From positions 4,960,001 to 5,024,000 of the forward strand of contig JBANAY010000001.1 in NCBI GenBank assembly GCA_037952775.1: a stretch of DNA of 64,000 nucleotides. Reading direction: 5' to 3'. The position numbers and the translations under genes are program-made. This DNA comes from Clonostachys chloroleuca. Lineage: Eukaryota > Ascomycota > Sordariomycetes > Hypocreales > Bionectriaceae. Shown in pieces: positions 33,859-45,108 of this stretch. Every line of letters starts with the position of its first letter. Within the stretch, counting starts at the first letter, position 1. The notes under the pieces are model-generated. The model did not search any database and had not been told where the DNA came from. It was given only the letters and a program-made list of their open reading frames with translations.

Positions 33859-35377
33859 GACGAGATAAAGAGTCTAGGAGATGAGTTTTACTCTGAGCCT
33901 GCTGGTGGTAATAGAGCTGTCTAAAAGCAAATGGGGGATGCGTCGGACCCTCGTACCGAGTAGTGTGTCCTCTCCAAATACGTCCCATTTTTAGGACAGC
34001 TGCCAAGAGGGTGAGGCCCCATATTTATTCGGTAACGAGGTACGTAGTGGTATATATATATAGATATAATTTCAAAATATGATATTATAAATATATGCCT
34101 CTCCATCAAATCACCTCAAGGTGCGTACACGCTGGGATGGGAGCTATACATATTGCTGGCAGCTGCTGGCTAGAACGAATTAAGGAGTCGCAAGTGGAGG
34201 ATTAAGCCAGAAACAGAGAATTTTTTATACTACTGGTGGTAAAGGTCGCCCGACAAATTTAGAAGCCGGAGAGGAGCAGACAAGTTAGGTGGAGCCTACA
34301 TGAAGTTCATCTGGGCGTACAAGCTTCACTCCCCTTCAGAAGGCAGCGCGACCAGTGCGACACCCCGAATTAGCCCCAGCCAGCATAAGACAGTTTGTTG
34401 CGCCTGTTGAGTTCGTTGGTTGGACTCCAAGAACAAGGGTAGTACCATTTCCTGGACTCCTAGATAATTTCTGAACTCTTAAGTTCCCATTACTAATGCT
34501 TGTATTATTTTTACTCAAGTTAAATATAGGCCAAAACACAGCCTTCATTCACTTTTTAAATCATTACTTGCACAGTTTACAATAGCTGAGCTCTTAATCT
34601 CATACCGAAAACGTGACAGAACGAACGAGAATATCGCAAAGGCTATTAAAGGTCTTATGCAAAGAGGTGATAAAATAAGCAGTCGCTTTAATACTGATAT
34701 CTATATTGTGGTGCGATGAAACAATCGACATTGGGACTACAACTCTTCTAGTAGCTCATTGTTTCCCCCTCCTCTCGTAGAAATTGTGAGCGATCTCAAT
34801 CTGGGTCTACTTAGCACTTGGTAAACTAACTTTGTTGTACATAGGAACAAGCCTATCCACTGGCTGTGAGGAGATCTCCAGCAAGCTTCCAGCATACCCA
34901 GAATGCCATACCCTCACCATCTACTTCCAACCCAACCACTGATCAGACAAGCTCAGGGGATGAGATTAGCTGAGCCTAGGTAGAATTAATTTTCTCAAAA
35001 AGGGATCGCTGCGATACATATCAAGATCACGTGTCTGAGAGATTACTCATCAGCTGGCTGGAATAACCGGGATAAACGGAACTTCTTTATTCCTCTAGTC
35101 AAGCTGGAAAGAGCATGCAACAGCAGAGAGGAGGGTGGATTTGCGAACTCTTAAGTTCGCATTTCCAGCGCAGTAAGTGCAAATCTCGGTGCTAGATGGT
35201 AGCACACCCCCTCCCCAAATACAGCACAACTTGCCATCTTTCAATCACGACCCTTTCTTAAAGCTAGGTTGTGCACGGGCATAGTGTACGACGCTTGAGG
35301 ATTGAGGATGAAAGCCACCACACAATGCACAGCAGTTTGTTTTTTTTTTTTTTTTTTTTTTTTGCTAATAGCTTGCT
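33859..35377. other. Gene-poor stretch with hairpin motifs and poly(T)
   Basis: No gene recognised. Contains two copies of the GAACTCTTAAGTTC hairpin motif (34473-34486, 35145-35158) and a 24-base T run at 35340-35363. A TATATATAGATAT stretch lies near 34051. Confidence 0.5.
35340..35363. repeat. Poly(T) run, 24 bases
   Basis: Uninterrupted T tract. If read on the minus strand it would be a poly(A) tail, immediately downstream of the minus-strand remnant ending at 35378, as for a retroposed transcript. Confidence 0.9.
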
Positions 35378-35824
35378 TCATTCGACGGAGCCCATGCTGA
35401 TGATGGTGGTGGCACCTTGGCCAAGTTTCAATAGGTCGGTACGGAGATGGTTGCCGCGGCCACTGGAAGGAAGCAGACGTGAGACGCGAAGACTCTGCAA
35501 TGCTGATAGAAGGTCGAGAGCAAGCTCTTGGAGGTCTGCAGATGGTCAGTTGTGAGCGCGCTCCCCGAAGTAACCGGGGGCTGTGCTACCGTTTTCGTTG
35601 AGGCTCTCGAGGCCATTTGGCGTGGCAGTAAGATTCCGGTCTTGACAGATCGTGTGGAAAGTTGCGCGAAAACTATCAAGGCCTCCTTCAATTGGATTAT
35701 CCTCGATAGTCTTCAAACGCGCCTGATCCATGGTGACAACCCCTTGGGACTGTGATGTTAATTTGTGAGGTGATGCAGAGAACGCGTTTTGGTGTTCGGG
35801 CATTGGTGGCTTGTGCAATGTCAT
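35378..35824 (-). pseudogene. Unidentified remnant, frame with one TGA
   Basis: Minus-strand frame from MTLHKPPMPEHQNAFSASPH, open to TGA at 35546-35548 and then again open in the same frame (DLQELALDLLSALQSLRVSR, then LLKLGQGATTIISMGSVE) to 35378. The protein-like composition on both sides suggests one former coding exon with a nonsense change, but no family is recognised. The poly(T) 15 bases beyond its end could be a retroposed poly(A) tail. Confidence 0.4.
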
Positions 35825-36992
35825 ATGGAGGCTGGAACGGAATTAATTCGGGAAAATGCTAAAAATAGGTTACATTTTCTGGCCAATAGATTATCTACCC
35901 ATCCCACAGCAGCTTCAATCTGATTGGCGCGCGGCGTATCCACTATTTGCTTCTCGATCTGCACTCCATCTCAGGGACAAGCCTCCGCGATAACTGTGCT
36001 GAGTCAAACACATTTGTTTGATGGCTCCGGTGAAAGACAGGACACCAATATAAAACCTTAACAGATGAGTAGTCTTCTTGTGCACATTCAACTTACCATC
36101 ACGCTCAATCAGTCTTGAGCAGTATCAGATCCATAAGTGGGCAAGTTTCGCCTTCGAAAACCTCCCTGTCCAACCACAGGCGGGCTATACTCTCATAAGG
36201 CTACGTTGACAAAAGGTGTGCAACGCTTCTTCATTTGGCACCAACATCATATGAGGCCGTGCTGACCAAACAAGCGTTACAATATCGTCCACAAAGTCTG
36301 AGCTATACTACAAGCCATCCACTCAGCAGCCAAACTCAGGAGAGCAGTCCTTCAAAGTATGAGTTTATTTGCCGCCGTACAGTTGGTGCACTCTAGTTAC
36401 CAAGCAAACCAAACACAATATTCACGAATACGACGAGATGGAGTGCGTTACGGTTTCCAACGATTAAGCCTATACAGCCCGATTTTTTCTTTTGCCCGCC
36501 TTTGGCGCCCTCAGTGCACGTCTGTATTTGAACTATTTTTGTTCCAGTGGTTTACCCTGGTAGAAAGTTGCCTGCAATCTAAGCGCCTAAGTCTTTTCTT
36601 ACCCTTGTGAAAGGTTGCTGGCAACTTTGGCGCCCATTGAATAGGTCTTTACGAGTGAGTGGCCTCAGAATGCCCAAAATTAAAACTTGGAAGGGGCTAT
36701 CTTACTGTAGTCCGTGTCCTCTGTCTTCGGAAAACGAGCGGCACTTGCTGGACTTGCATCAGGTTCGTTCACGGTCATGCGTATCGGAAATGCACAAAGC
36801 TAAATAACTAATAAGAATCTGGATGGCTGAGACTGAGGTTGATCTGGGTAGAACATGAAATACACACCCCTTCTTCATCTTCTTCTTACACCAACCCTCC
36901 TTGAAGTGAAGAAACCCCGAGACCTGTGGAAGTGAGATCAGAAACAAAAAAAATAACAAAACTCGATACGCTCACTAAAGCCCCAAGATAAG
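35825..36992. other. Intergenic, no supported gene
   Basis: Short frames only (for example 36359-36610). Nothing recognised. Confidence 0.5.
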
Positions 36993-37590
36993 TCATTGAT
37001 GTCGTAAAAAGTCTTCATCTAAACTTAACCCATTCTCAGCTGTGTAATGGTCAAGATATGTCGTTCCGTGAAGAGCCTCGTACCTCTTCATCTGGTCGGA
37101 ATGGGTCCCAAAAAGCTTGCCCGCCAGGACGTTGGCGACTCTCTGGCCTGCGGCCTGGCCCTCGAACCAGGCTCCTTGTAAGCTTCCAGTGTCCAGGGAC
37201 GAAGTGGCCTCGCCAGCGAACCAGAGGCGGCCGACGTTGGCGCGGAGGTTCTGGTGTCTTTCTAGGGTTACGCCAACGGGCCAGACCGAGTATGATCCAT
37301 GTGTCCACCTGTTGTATGTTAGAATGATTTTAACTCTGACTTGGGAAAGAGAAGATAATTAAGCGGTGAAATACTTGCTCTGTTTTGGTCCATCGCGGAT
37401 ACATAAAAGCGATGGGTTCGGGCACCTGCACATTAGGGAACATGTTTCTTAAGACCTCCATAATCTGATCTTTGGTTTCTTCGTCTGACTGATTCTCAAC
37501 AATATATGACTGCTGATTTGTGACAGTAACGAAGATGATATTTGAACCTTTGTGGAATCCTTCTGTTAATAACGACTGGAACAAGGGGTA
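36993..37590 (-). pseudogene. FAD-dependent amine oxidase, 3' fragment
   Basis: C-terminal part of a fungal polyamine-oxidase-like flavoenzyme: RYPLFQSLLTEGF at the left break, SNIIFVTVTNQQSYIVENQ, EVLRNMFPNVQVPEPIAFMY, then after an intron (donor GTATTT, acceptor CAACAG near 37313) WTHGSYSVWPVGVTLERHQN and the C-terminal FAD-binding motif LRANVGRLWFAGEATS, ending with TGA at 36993-36995. The N-terminal Rossmann GxGxxG domain and substrate domain are missing. The splice junction is out of phase by one base, so even the fragment is broken. Its upstream border is the Helitron-derived sequence on the same strand. Confidence 0.85.
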
Positions 37591-40500
37591 TCGACTGTTG
37601 CGTAGTAATGGCTGATCTTTCCGAAAACCGATTCTTGGCCCGTCCTGACATATTTCTCAAAAAACAGCGAGATTTCTCGATGGAAGAAGATGGCCGCGCT
37701 AACTGGGTCCATGGTACTGAGAGCGATCCTGTCATACCTTCCCCGGAGATCGGCTAGCAGTTCCTTTGCCGTGTCATGCTCGTGGAGCCTGTGGATGGAG
37801 AGCCACATCTTGACCGGATTGTTGATATCGTTGGGGTTGACCGTGATCCAAATGGCAGGCATACCGGTCTAGACGTTCACTGCTTGTATCTTCCTCCGCA
37901 TCAAGAGTCGAGTTTCGTTGGAGAGCGGCTGTGCGTGGCCAAAGACGGACAATTCGCGAAGCAAGAACGATATGTCCGGATCTGTCGTGGCCCTTGTCTC
38001 TCGCATCTCCTCCTCGGCTCTTTTTAGGCGGTCCGCCGTCAGACGTCCATAGACCCGTTCTAGTCTGTCGAAAGAGCCTCTTGCCATTCGGACCATGCTG
38101 ATCCGGCGGTTTGTAGATCGGAGGAGGATGTTGAAAACTAAGAAACAAAACACTGGGTGCGTGGCAAATCGGCTCCCATGCCGTCGCAACACATATTTGG
38201 CCCAATAATTGAGCGAGTGATTTGCACTGCGCCTTGCTGGCTCCGAAGCGTCGTGTAAATTGCCGTCCGGGTCGCTCAGCGCCTTAGGGCCGCCCCTCCC
38301 CCACGGGAAAAGCTTCGGGAAGGTCCGTGGAAAGAAGTTCTCATGCAGGTTGTCAGCGAAATCCGCACCCCGCTCGACTCGGATGAGCGGTTGGTCTCCT
38401 GCTACGTGGACAGTCATAGCGGAAGGTGCAGCATCATTGCCATATCCAGTCTGACTCGGCTGGATAGCCTTAGTTAGGAAGGATAGCTTATCAGCCTCAG
38501 CGAAAGCGGCCGGCCCGTCCAGAGGAAACATGCCGGACGTTGACGTCTCGTATAGGATATCACCGTCACGGTCGAGACTCTCTGGATCAGGAGCAGACAT
38601 ATGGGCATCCTCAGGTAGTGGGTGAGGCTGTTCCATCGACGCATTGCCAACTGAGATAGACGTGTCGTCGCTTGGGTCTGCTCGTAGCAGGTGAGGAGTT
38701 CTTCAATGCTTGTGAAACGGTTCTCCTCTAATCCGCGATCAGTGTTCGGGACGATGGGGTCAGTGTGCGTCTTTTCTACAGCCGAGGGTTCCTCCCTCTG
38801 CATCCGCTCCATGAGAACGGCGGGAACTGTCGAGCCCTCCGCATACTCCCAGCCCTGTATTTCACCCAAGTTGATTTCAATATCCTTGTAGAGGGGATTG
38901 TTCCTCTGTAGCCACAAAAGGGCAGCGGTTACTCGAGACTTGCACACCTGAAGAAGCGTCCCTATTTCCGCCGGGCTGGGTCTGTTGGCGCCGCTCCAAG
39001 ACACGTGGATGTTCTCGATCGTCTGAAGAAGCGGGTGAGGGAGCACCGTGGCAACTAGGTCATCTACATTGTTCGGAAATACGACAATGTGACCCTTGAC
39101 GTGTTTCCGGTAACTGACACCTGACGGCGTTTTGTTATCAACGGTGAACTTCGTGATATAGCCGAAAGGGGCCTGAAGAGCGATCAGTCTCTCCTCGACA
39201 GGAGAGAGGCCATCGAGCTCCCCAGGATAACGATGCTCACATCCGATATCCATGTTGTTGACCGAGCAGGCCTTTGGCAGCTTCCCTTTTTCAAAACCGC
39301 TGCGGCACTCGAGGCAAATATCGACCCCATCGCCACCATCTGGTGGGCGACACTTCTCGCATTTCTGAAGAGCCGTCATTGCCTGCACCAACGCGGGAGT
39401 CAAGTAATTTCTCCACTGGGTAGTAGTGAGCTTGGCTGGCGGGCATTTCCTGTAGCAAAATATGCAATGGGAAATGGATAACGTGCTTTCGTCGGTGAAG
39501 GCCTCATAGAATGACTTGGCAGTCTCAACTTGGAGGGCGAGGGGGACTTCTTTGCACCAGGATCTTGATAACGATGCGTCCCTCTTAGCGTGAAAGCACG
39601 ACTCTCGGTATTGTAGAAATGCATCCAGGGATTGCTGCTGGAGTTGGACGGTCTCGTGTAGCTGCCTAGGCCTTTTCCGGGAGCGGCTTGGCCCCGAGGG
39701 CGGTGGAGTCAGATGTTCGATGGCGCTTGCGGGAAGGCGGCGTCTGCGGAGGACGGGAGGTCGGTTCTGGGGTACTTGGCCATCGTACCGGCTCGATATC
39801 CCTCGTCCTTTGGCGGGCCTGGCTTTCAGCACGTTGCCTGTCCAGATCATCACACGTGCGGATGATCTCTTCAAGAGGTACTCTGAACCCCCGATTTTGG
39901 AACGGTAGCTCCATGGACTCCTGCGGGAGAGCTATTTGTCTCGGACGGGCCGATCCTCCGGAGTGCCGCCGGTTCAGCTCATCCAATGTACGAGCGATCT
40001 CTTCGGGAGGTAATAAGATCTTCCCTTGTCAGACAGTGCCTTGCGTCCGATGAAGTGTTTCTTCCGCATGCTGGCGGTCTACGTTTTCAATGTACGTGTG
40101 ATCTCCTCAGCTGGTAGTCCAAGCCTGCCGTCTCGGAGCTGCGACTCCACGGTCTCTTGTGGACGATATCCTTGTCTCCGATGGGTAGTTTCTTCGGCAT
40201 GCTGCCGATCTAGATCAGCCAACGTGCGGGTGATCTCTTCGAGGGGTACCATGACCTTCTCGCCTTGGGTGTGTGGCTTCGGTGCCTCTTGCTGGCGAGG
40301 CTCTTCTCTCCGATGGGCTGTGCGTTTAGCATGTTGGCGATCCAAGCCGTCAATTGTACGGCCAACCTCCTCAAGGGGTGCTCTGAGCTTCCCATTTCGG
40401 ACATCCGATTCTGTGGCATCCCGGGACCGAGCCATTCTCCTTCGACGAGTTGTTTCTTCGGCATGCCGACGGTCTAATTCATTGGCCGTTTGGGCGATCT

Positions 40501-40840
40501 CCTCGGGAGGTAACATGAAATTCCCGCCTCGGACTTGTGGGAGGGAGGGTCCCCGCGGATGACGTTCTTCTCTCCTGCGGGCTCTTTCTTCCACATGCTG
40601 GCGGTCCAGGCTGCTTATGGTACGGCGAATCTCGTCAAGAGGGACTCTGACTGGCTCCTGTTGAGATTTCCCGAGAGCCTGTATGTTCGTCTCGTCAACC
40701 AAGACTCTACCCGGCCTATTTCGTGGCTGGGTGGCTTTGGAGCCCCGCTGAACTCGGTCTCGAGCGCGTTGGCGGTGTAGGTCTTCCAGCGTTCGGGGAA
40801 TCTCTTCAAGCGGAACCTTCACTGGCTCTAGTCGAGGCAT
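37591..40840 (-). pseudogene. Helitron replicase, N-terminal half with repeat leader
   Basis: From ATG at 40840: a leader of eight ~45-residue repeats, then a Cys-containing region (CIFCYRKCPPAKLTTTQW, then CEKCRPPDGGDGVDICLECR) and a conserved block found in fungal Helitrons (LDGLSPVEERLIALQAPFGY, then HVKGHIVVFPNNVDDLVATV). Then Helitron_like_N: NLHENFFPRTFPKLFPWGRG, then NYWAKYVLRRHGSRFATHPV, and finally MPAIWITVNPNDINNPVKMW and DPVSAAIFFHREISLFF, stopping at ISHYYATVD. Normally the LHLHG HUH site would follow within ~20 residues, but sequence switches to amine oxidase. Frame changes occur near 40090, 39680, 38640 and 37870, plus a TGA near 40030. Confidence 0.8.
39700..40840 (-). repeat. 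Eight coding repeats, consensus V/LPLEEIxRTLxDLDRQHAEE
   Basis: Read on the minus strand: VKVPLEEIPRTLEDLHRQRA, VRVPLDEIRRTISSLDRQHV, FMLPPEEIAQTANELDRRHA, LRAPLEEVGRTIDGLDRQHA, VMVPLEEITRTLADLDRQHA, LGLPAEEITRTL.NVDRQHA, ILLPPEEIARTLDELNRRHS and FRVPLEEIIRTCDDLDRQRA. Each is followed by ~20 Arg-rich variable residues. The core looks like one amphipathic helix per unit. No known repeat family is recognised. Confidence 0.85.
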
Positions 40841-40855
40841 CGTGTAAGCGGGGAA

Positions 40856-41760
40856 CAGCAGGATTTGCTTGAAGAGCGAAAGAGAAGGGGTAAATAAAAG
40901 GGTGCCTGCCGGAGCGATAGGGTCAATGCACTGTTGCAGCTCGTTCCGTCACAGCAGTAGCAGGTTCCTGTAAACTGGCCCATGCCGATTCAGGCTCGCG
41001 ACCTCTTCACCGGTGGCATGGATTCTCACCCGGAGGACATCCCGGCCAGTGGTACCCTGGCTGAAAAATGACCGACTGAGGCACGGCCCAGCGCCGTGCC
41101 GGTCGGAAGTCACATCTTGTGAGCAAAGAGGTCCAGCTAATGTAGGTAAGGCGACCCCGCAGACAACCAAAATAGGATAAAGAGATCGAACTAATACGTG
41201 TGATAGCATCATAGCGCCAGTTTCTGGGGTCACGCGTCTCACGGTCAGGGCTCAGAGGGCCGGGGCCCCCTGACACGCTTGAAGCCACCGCAGGCCATGG
41301 CGTTCACAGGACGAGGCTTCGTGTCGCAGAGTAGGCATGATTCTCAAGGCCTCAGGAGATAACTGCGTTAGTGATCTAGCTATATACTTTAAATGAATGC
41401 GGCATGGAATACCCCGCACCAGAGACAACAATCAATAAAACACAACCACTGCGGCTCATCCATACGATGCGACACTCCGGATGTTGAAACCGGATACAAA
41501 CTCCAAAGTATGTGTATGGGCCGTGTTTCACATTGGTGGTATATGCAACAAGCCTACAGGCAGGCGTCGGGCGGCTCGATAAGGTGGCGCATGGGATGTG
41601 GTAAAGAAAGGGGCTAATGAAAGGAGGCTGAGATTAGTGGCGCGAGGGTCTGAGGCTCAGCTCGCTTAGTGGTTCGAGCTTGGGAAAGGAGAAAGAACGC
41701 GGAAGAAAGAACCTTTCGTTCCTCAAGGCATATCCCCCGAGCCACAGTGCCACGCACCTT
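40856..41760. other. Upstream region of the Helitron gene
   Basis: No supported gene. A minus-strand frame near 41220-40949 begins with a signal-peptide-like stretch (MLSHVLVRSLYPILVVCGVA) but then shows no family resemblance. It could be the first exon of the disrupted amine oxidase, on position alone. The last ~60 bases are the left piece of the TPR remnant split by the 5.4-kb transposon. Confidence 0.4.
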
Positions 41761-41766
41761 GTCCGA
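41761..41766. repeat. Target-site duplication GTCCGA, left
   Basis: GTCCGA directly abuts the left terminal inverted repeat and recurs directly after the right one (47168-47173). Removing the element and one copy joins two TPR-gene pieces in one open frame. Confidence 0.9.
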
Positions 41767-41802
41767 TATGGCAGGCTATAGGGGTGACTGTTGCAAAACC
41801 CC
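41767..41802 (+). repeat. Terminal inverted repeat, left (36 bp)
   Basis: Begins TATGGCAGGCTATAGGGG and ends GACTGTTGCAAAACCCC. Differs from the right repeat at four positions. Confidence 0.9.
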
Positions 41803-42194
41803 TTCAATCCCCACAAGTGTGCTAAATTGGGTTAGCAGCGAGTTTGCTTGGCCCCGCAGTACATTGCACTCTGTACCTCAGCTTGTATTTCTTAAAATTT
41901 GGGCGCCGCACGAAAGATGTTGTTATAGCAGCGAGTCCGCACCGAACTAGCAGGGTGTATGTAAGTCAATCCAAAGCAGCATGCAGTCTCATACTGTATC
42001 GCATGCACGCATAGGCAGCTCATATTACATGAACACTTGATTATCTACCTAAGTGGGCGATATGAGTCGGTCCGTCGTACTCATACTCAGTCAGCTGATT
42101 GTCTAGACAATATCCTGCTGTTCGTAGTTCAGATTTCATCGTAAACGTGAAGTTATTTACAGTGACTGTGACTCTTGTCTTTGAAATGCAGTAG

Positions 42195-43086
42195 TCAGGT
42201 TGGGAAGCCGGGCTGTTTAGTTTCCTGTATTTTCCTAGTCATCCTCTTGCCCCTCAGTATCCTCCTCCTCCTCGTCCGGTTGGTTGAGCTTCTGGGATGG
42301 GAGTCAGTACGAGAAGTTGTAATGAATGAGTTGACTGCACTAACAATCCAGAGCTGAGCAGCCCTAGCCATTGTCTCTAGTGCTATAAGCTTTCTCTCCT
42401 CAATGCTCTTCTCAGCTACTTCACCAAATGAAGCCAAAGCAGGGGCTAGTCGTGCAGTGGTAGGAGGAACCGCGCTACTCCCGCAAGCTCGCAATTGTTG
42501 AGCGGCCCGTTGTGCGGCAGCACGCCAGGCCTCGCCTGGTTCTCCATCGGCGTCACTGAGTTGTCGGTTCAGGTCCCAAAAAGCACCTACCGCAGCATGA
42601 GCTTCAACGGGAACCTAGAGATGTAACGGGGTAAGTGGTCAGTTAGCCGACGGAGAGCAGATCAATCTCACCGGTCGACATGTGTGGCCGTTCTTCGCGC
42701 AGTCCCAGCACGCAGCACAAGTATCTAGTCGGTGTATGTTAACGTCCTGAGCGTTTGACTAGAGACCATCGATCATACTATTTTGAGAGGCACATTCGTG
42801 GCCGGGAGCCTTGCTGGCGCGGGCGACGCACTGCCGGCATGGGAAATGACGGACTGAGCCGCGAGGAGGGACCTTCTTCGACTGCTTCTTCTTCTGCCCC
42901 GATAGATAAGTTAGCATATGTAGCTCCTTATGAATGAGCTTTAGCTGATCGTACGCTAATTTTAGTCGCAGGTTTACGGACGCCCGATTGGATCAATTTT
43001 CTCCTTTTCACCTCGGCGTTCCGGCTGGCAGAGCTCCCATTCGTGCCTGGAACTTCGTTATCGATGTCGGGATCGACCGTGGCCAT
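42195..43086 (-). pseudogene. Transposon-borne Cys-rich protein, one TAG
   Basis: Three exons in phase: 43086-42955, 42893-42672 and 42614-42195 (257 codons plus stop). Start MATVDPDIDNEVPGTNGSSA, an NLS-like NAEVKRRKL, then a basic Lys run and two Cys clusters: FPCRQCVARASKAPGHECAS and LDTCAACWDCAKNGHTCRPV, resembling zinc-binding modules of fungal DNA-associated proteins. The third exon is helical (FWDLNRQLSDADGEPGEAWR, then FGEVAEKSIEERKLIALETM) with an Arg-rich tail. One TAG (42759-42761) interrupts exon 2 between the Cys clusters; CAG to TAG would be a CpA-to-TpA change. It points away from the transposase with ~300 bp between starts, so they may share a promoter. Role unknown; DNA or end binding is a guess from the Cys/basic pattern. 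Confidence 0.7.
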
Positions 43087-43381
43087 GACGCTGTCGCCGA
43101 CCAGGAGCTTTCCCGCGGGCGAGATGGTTTAAATGGGAAGGTGGAATGACGGGTAGAAGGGATCTACGGTTCTGTAAAAATTGGTCCTACCCCTGGCTCG
43201 GTCAGGTTCTATGAATGAGTAAGGCGGGGCTAAACCGCCCTAGGCAATTAGCCGCTGCGGGCTAGTTGCCATACCGCTGCGGGTTAGCGCTTTTGACCAC
43301 TCTAGCCCTCCACTCCCCCTTTCACAGGATTCAAAACACTGAATATCGCCCACCTCCATTTGCGACTTAGCCAATTCCCAA

Positions 43382-45108
43382 ATGGCACGTCCTCGCAACT
43401 CAATTGATCAATACCGCGACTACATAACCCATCTCTACCTCAACGGAGTTTCGCGATGCAGGATCCAATATAAACTCCAAAAGCATCATCATGTCGTCGT
43501 CAATCTCAGCACAATCTCTCGCCGAATCGCGAGTTGGGATCTCCCACGCCAGCAAACCCGAACTCAAGAAAGCCCCAGCTAGTAGAGGCTATTCGCGACC
43601 TGATATTTCGTGTTGGGCTCAGTGAAAAACAGACTCTTAGCGTCCTACGGAGGCAGGGTTGGCCGATCACCAAAGAAGGGTTGAAGCGAATCAGGCTTCA
43701 CCCGGACCGTCGCTGGAAACGCAGAATCAACAGTGACGAAGAACGTCTCGCGCTGCTAGAGAAGACAGAGCAAGTCATCATCGAGATGACACAACGATCC
43801 AACGCCGTTTCTGGATACGGCAAAAGCCTTCTTCAGCCTTACCTTCGTCAGCAAAAGCAGCTCTGGGTACCAAGAGATCCTCTCTTTGCGATGTACAAGA
43901 TCATGTTTCCAAACGAAGTCGAGATCCGGAAAAGAATGTTTCGGCGGAAAAAGGGGCAGTTTCTTGTACCGGGACCAAACTATCAATAGTGCATTGACGG
44001 TCACGACAAGCTGAAGTCATATGGATTCGAGATATACGCCGCAATCGACGCTTACTCACGCAACATTGTATGGTTCTATGTTGGCCACTCCGCTACAACG
44101 GCTTTGAGTGTCCTGAAACAGTACTTAACTGCGTGTGACGCCTATGGCTTCCGACCATGGTATCTACAGGCAGACAAAGGCAGCGAAACTCCGCTTATTG
44201 CCGCTGCCCATTGGAACTTTGCTTTGGCTGCAGATGGGCGGGTAGAGTGGAATGGGCAAGTCTTCCAGCAAGGGAAGCGCCTAAAGGATTCCTACAAAGC
44301 GGCGCCAAGCACAAAGAATGTCAAGATTGAAAAGTGGTGGGAGAGCATGCTTCATGTCTCCTCCCGGCAGTGGGTAGACTACTTCGGTGAACTCGCCCGG
44401 GATGGAGACTTTAACGGTGACATGGTGGAGGATCAGATTGCCATGTATGCCGTATTCGAAGATGTACTGCGCCAAGAGCTCTTCGACTTTGTGGAAGCGT
44501 GGAATCTCCACCGGATTCGCCTTCAAAAGAACCGACCGCACGTGATTCACGGTCAGCCCTGGATGAACTACCACTATCCCGATCCAGATAAGGCATGCAA
44601 CTGGGGCATCCCAATTGATCGCTGCGTTCTCGACGATATGCAGCGACCATTAGCTGATATCGATATCAGTACATGCTTAGAACCAGAAACGAAAGGTTGG
44701 TGCCGCCAAGTTCTCGTCGAAATGGGCTACGACGGCGCGGTCCTTGGGGCTCGTCAGGAATCAGACAAGTTGCGGCCTTTTAAGCGCTTTTACGTTGGCC
44801 TCCGAGATAAAATCATTCAACACATTGAGAGTGGCCGGCAGCCTGTGCTTGCGTACCGTAGGGCACCAACCGGGGGTCTCGCAGAATATGTAAGCCATAC
44901 CCTCTCTTTGCAATTCGACCAATCTGACCAAACGTAGCAGACATTATATAAGCGAGCAAACCAAGCCAGTCAAGATGAGCTTAGAGATGGGGAACCGGCA
45001 GAGCAACCATTTATTGAGTTAGGATGTGAGGACGAAGAAGGAAACGATGTAGAAGGAATAAGTGATGATGGGGAAGATAGCGACGGCGTAAAGGGAGAAC
45101 CCGAGTAG
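43382..45108 (+). pseudogene. Integrase-core (DDE) transposase with Clr5-like HTH, broken
   Basis: N-terminus IDQYRDYITHLYLNGVSRCR resembles a Clr5/HTH DNA-binding module. After a one-base shift at a C4 run (43573-43576) come further HTH-like helices (QTLSVLRRQGWPITKEGLKR). The catalytic core: CIDGHDKLKSYGFEIYAAID (first Asp), LQADKGSETPLIAAAHW (second Asp), VKIEKWWESMLHVS (Glu), a retroviral-integrase-type fold. TAG at 43987-43989 lies just before CIDGHDKL, and TAG at 44935-44937 precedes the tail LYKRANQASQDELRDGEP and an acidic end, stop at 45106-45108. Both stops can be explained by CpA-to-TpA changes (TGG or CAG to TAG). The 3' end touches that of the convergent gene with no gap. Confidence 0.88.

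Larger units (their letters stand above)
36993..40855 (-). mobile_element. Helitron remnant joined to an amine-oxidase fragment
   Basis: The minus strand holds the N-terminal half of a Helitron replicase and, directly behind it, an amine-oxidase 3' end. The Rep HUH catalytic motifs and the Pif1-type helicase expected downstream are absent. No 5'-TC or 3'-CTRR hairpin end could be fixed, so the outer limits are those of the recognised coding remnants. Gene-fragment capture is well known for Helitrons, and a deletion fusing two neighbours would look alike. Confidence 0.65.

Noticed and set aside
39688..40780. Several plus-strand frames of 60-180 codons
   Set aside because: Antisense of the Arg/Glu-rich Helitron leader repeats; no independent signal.
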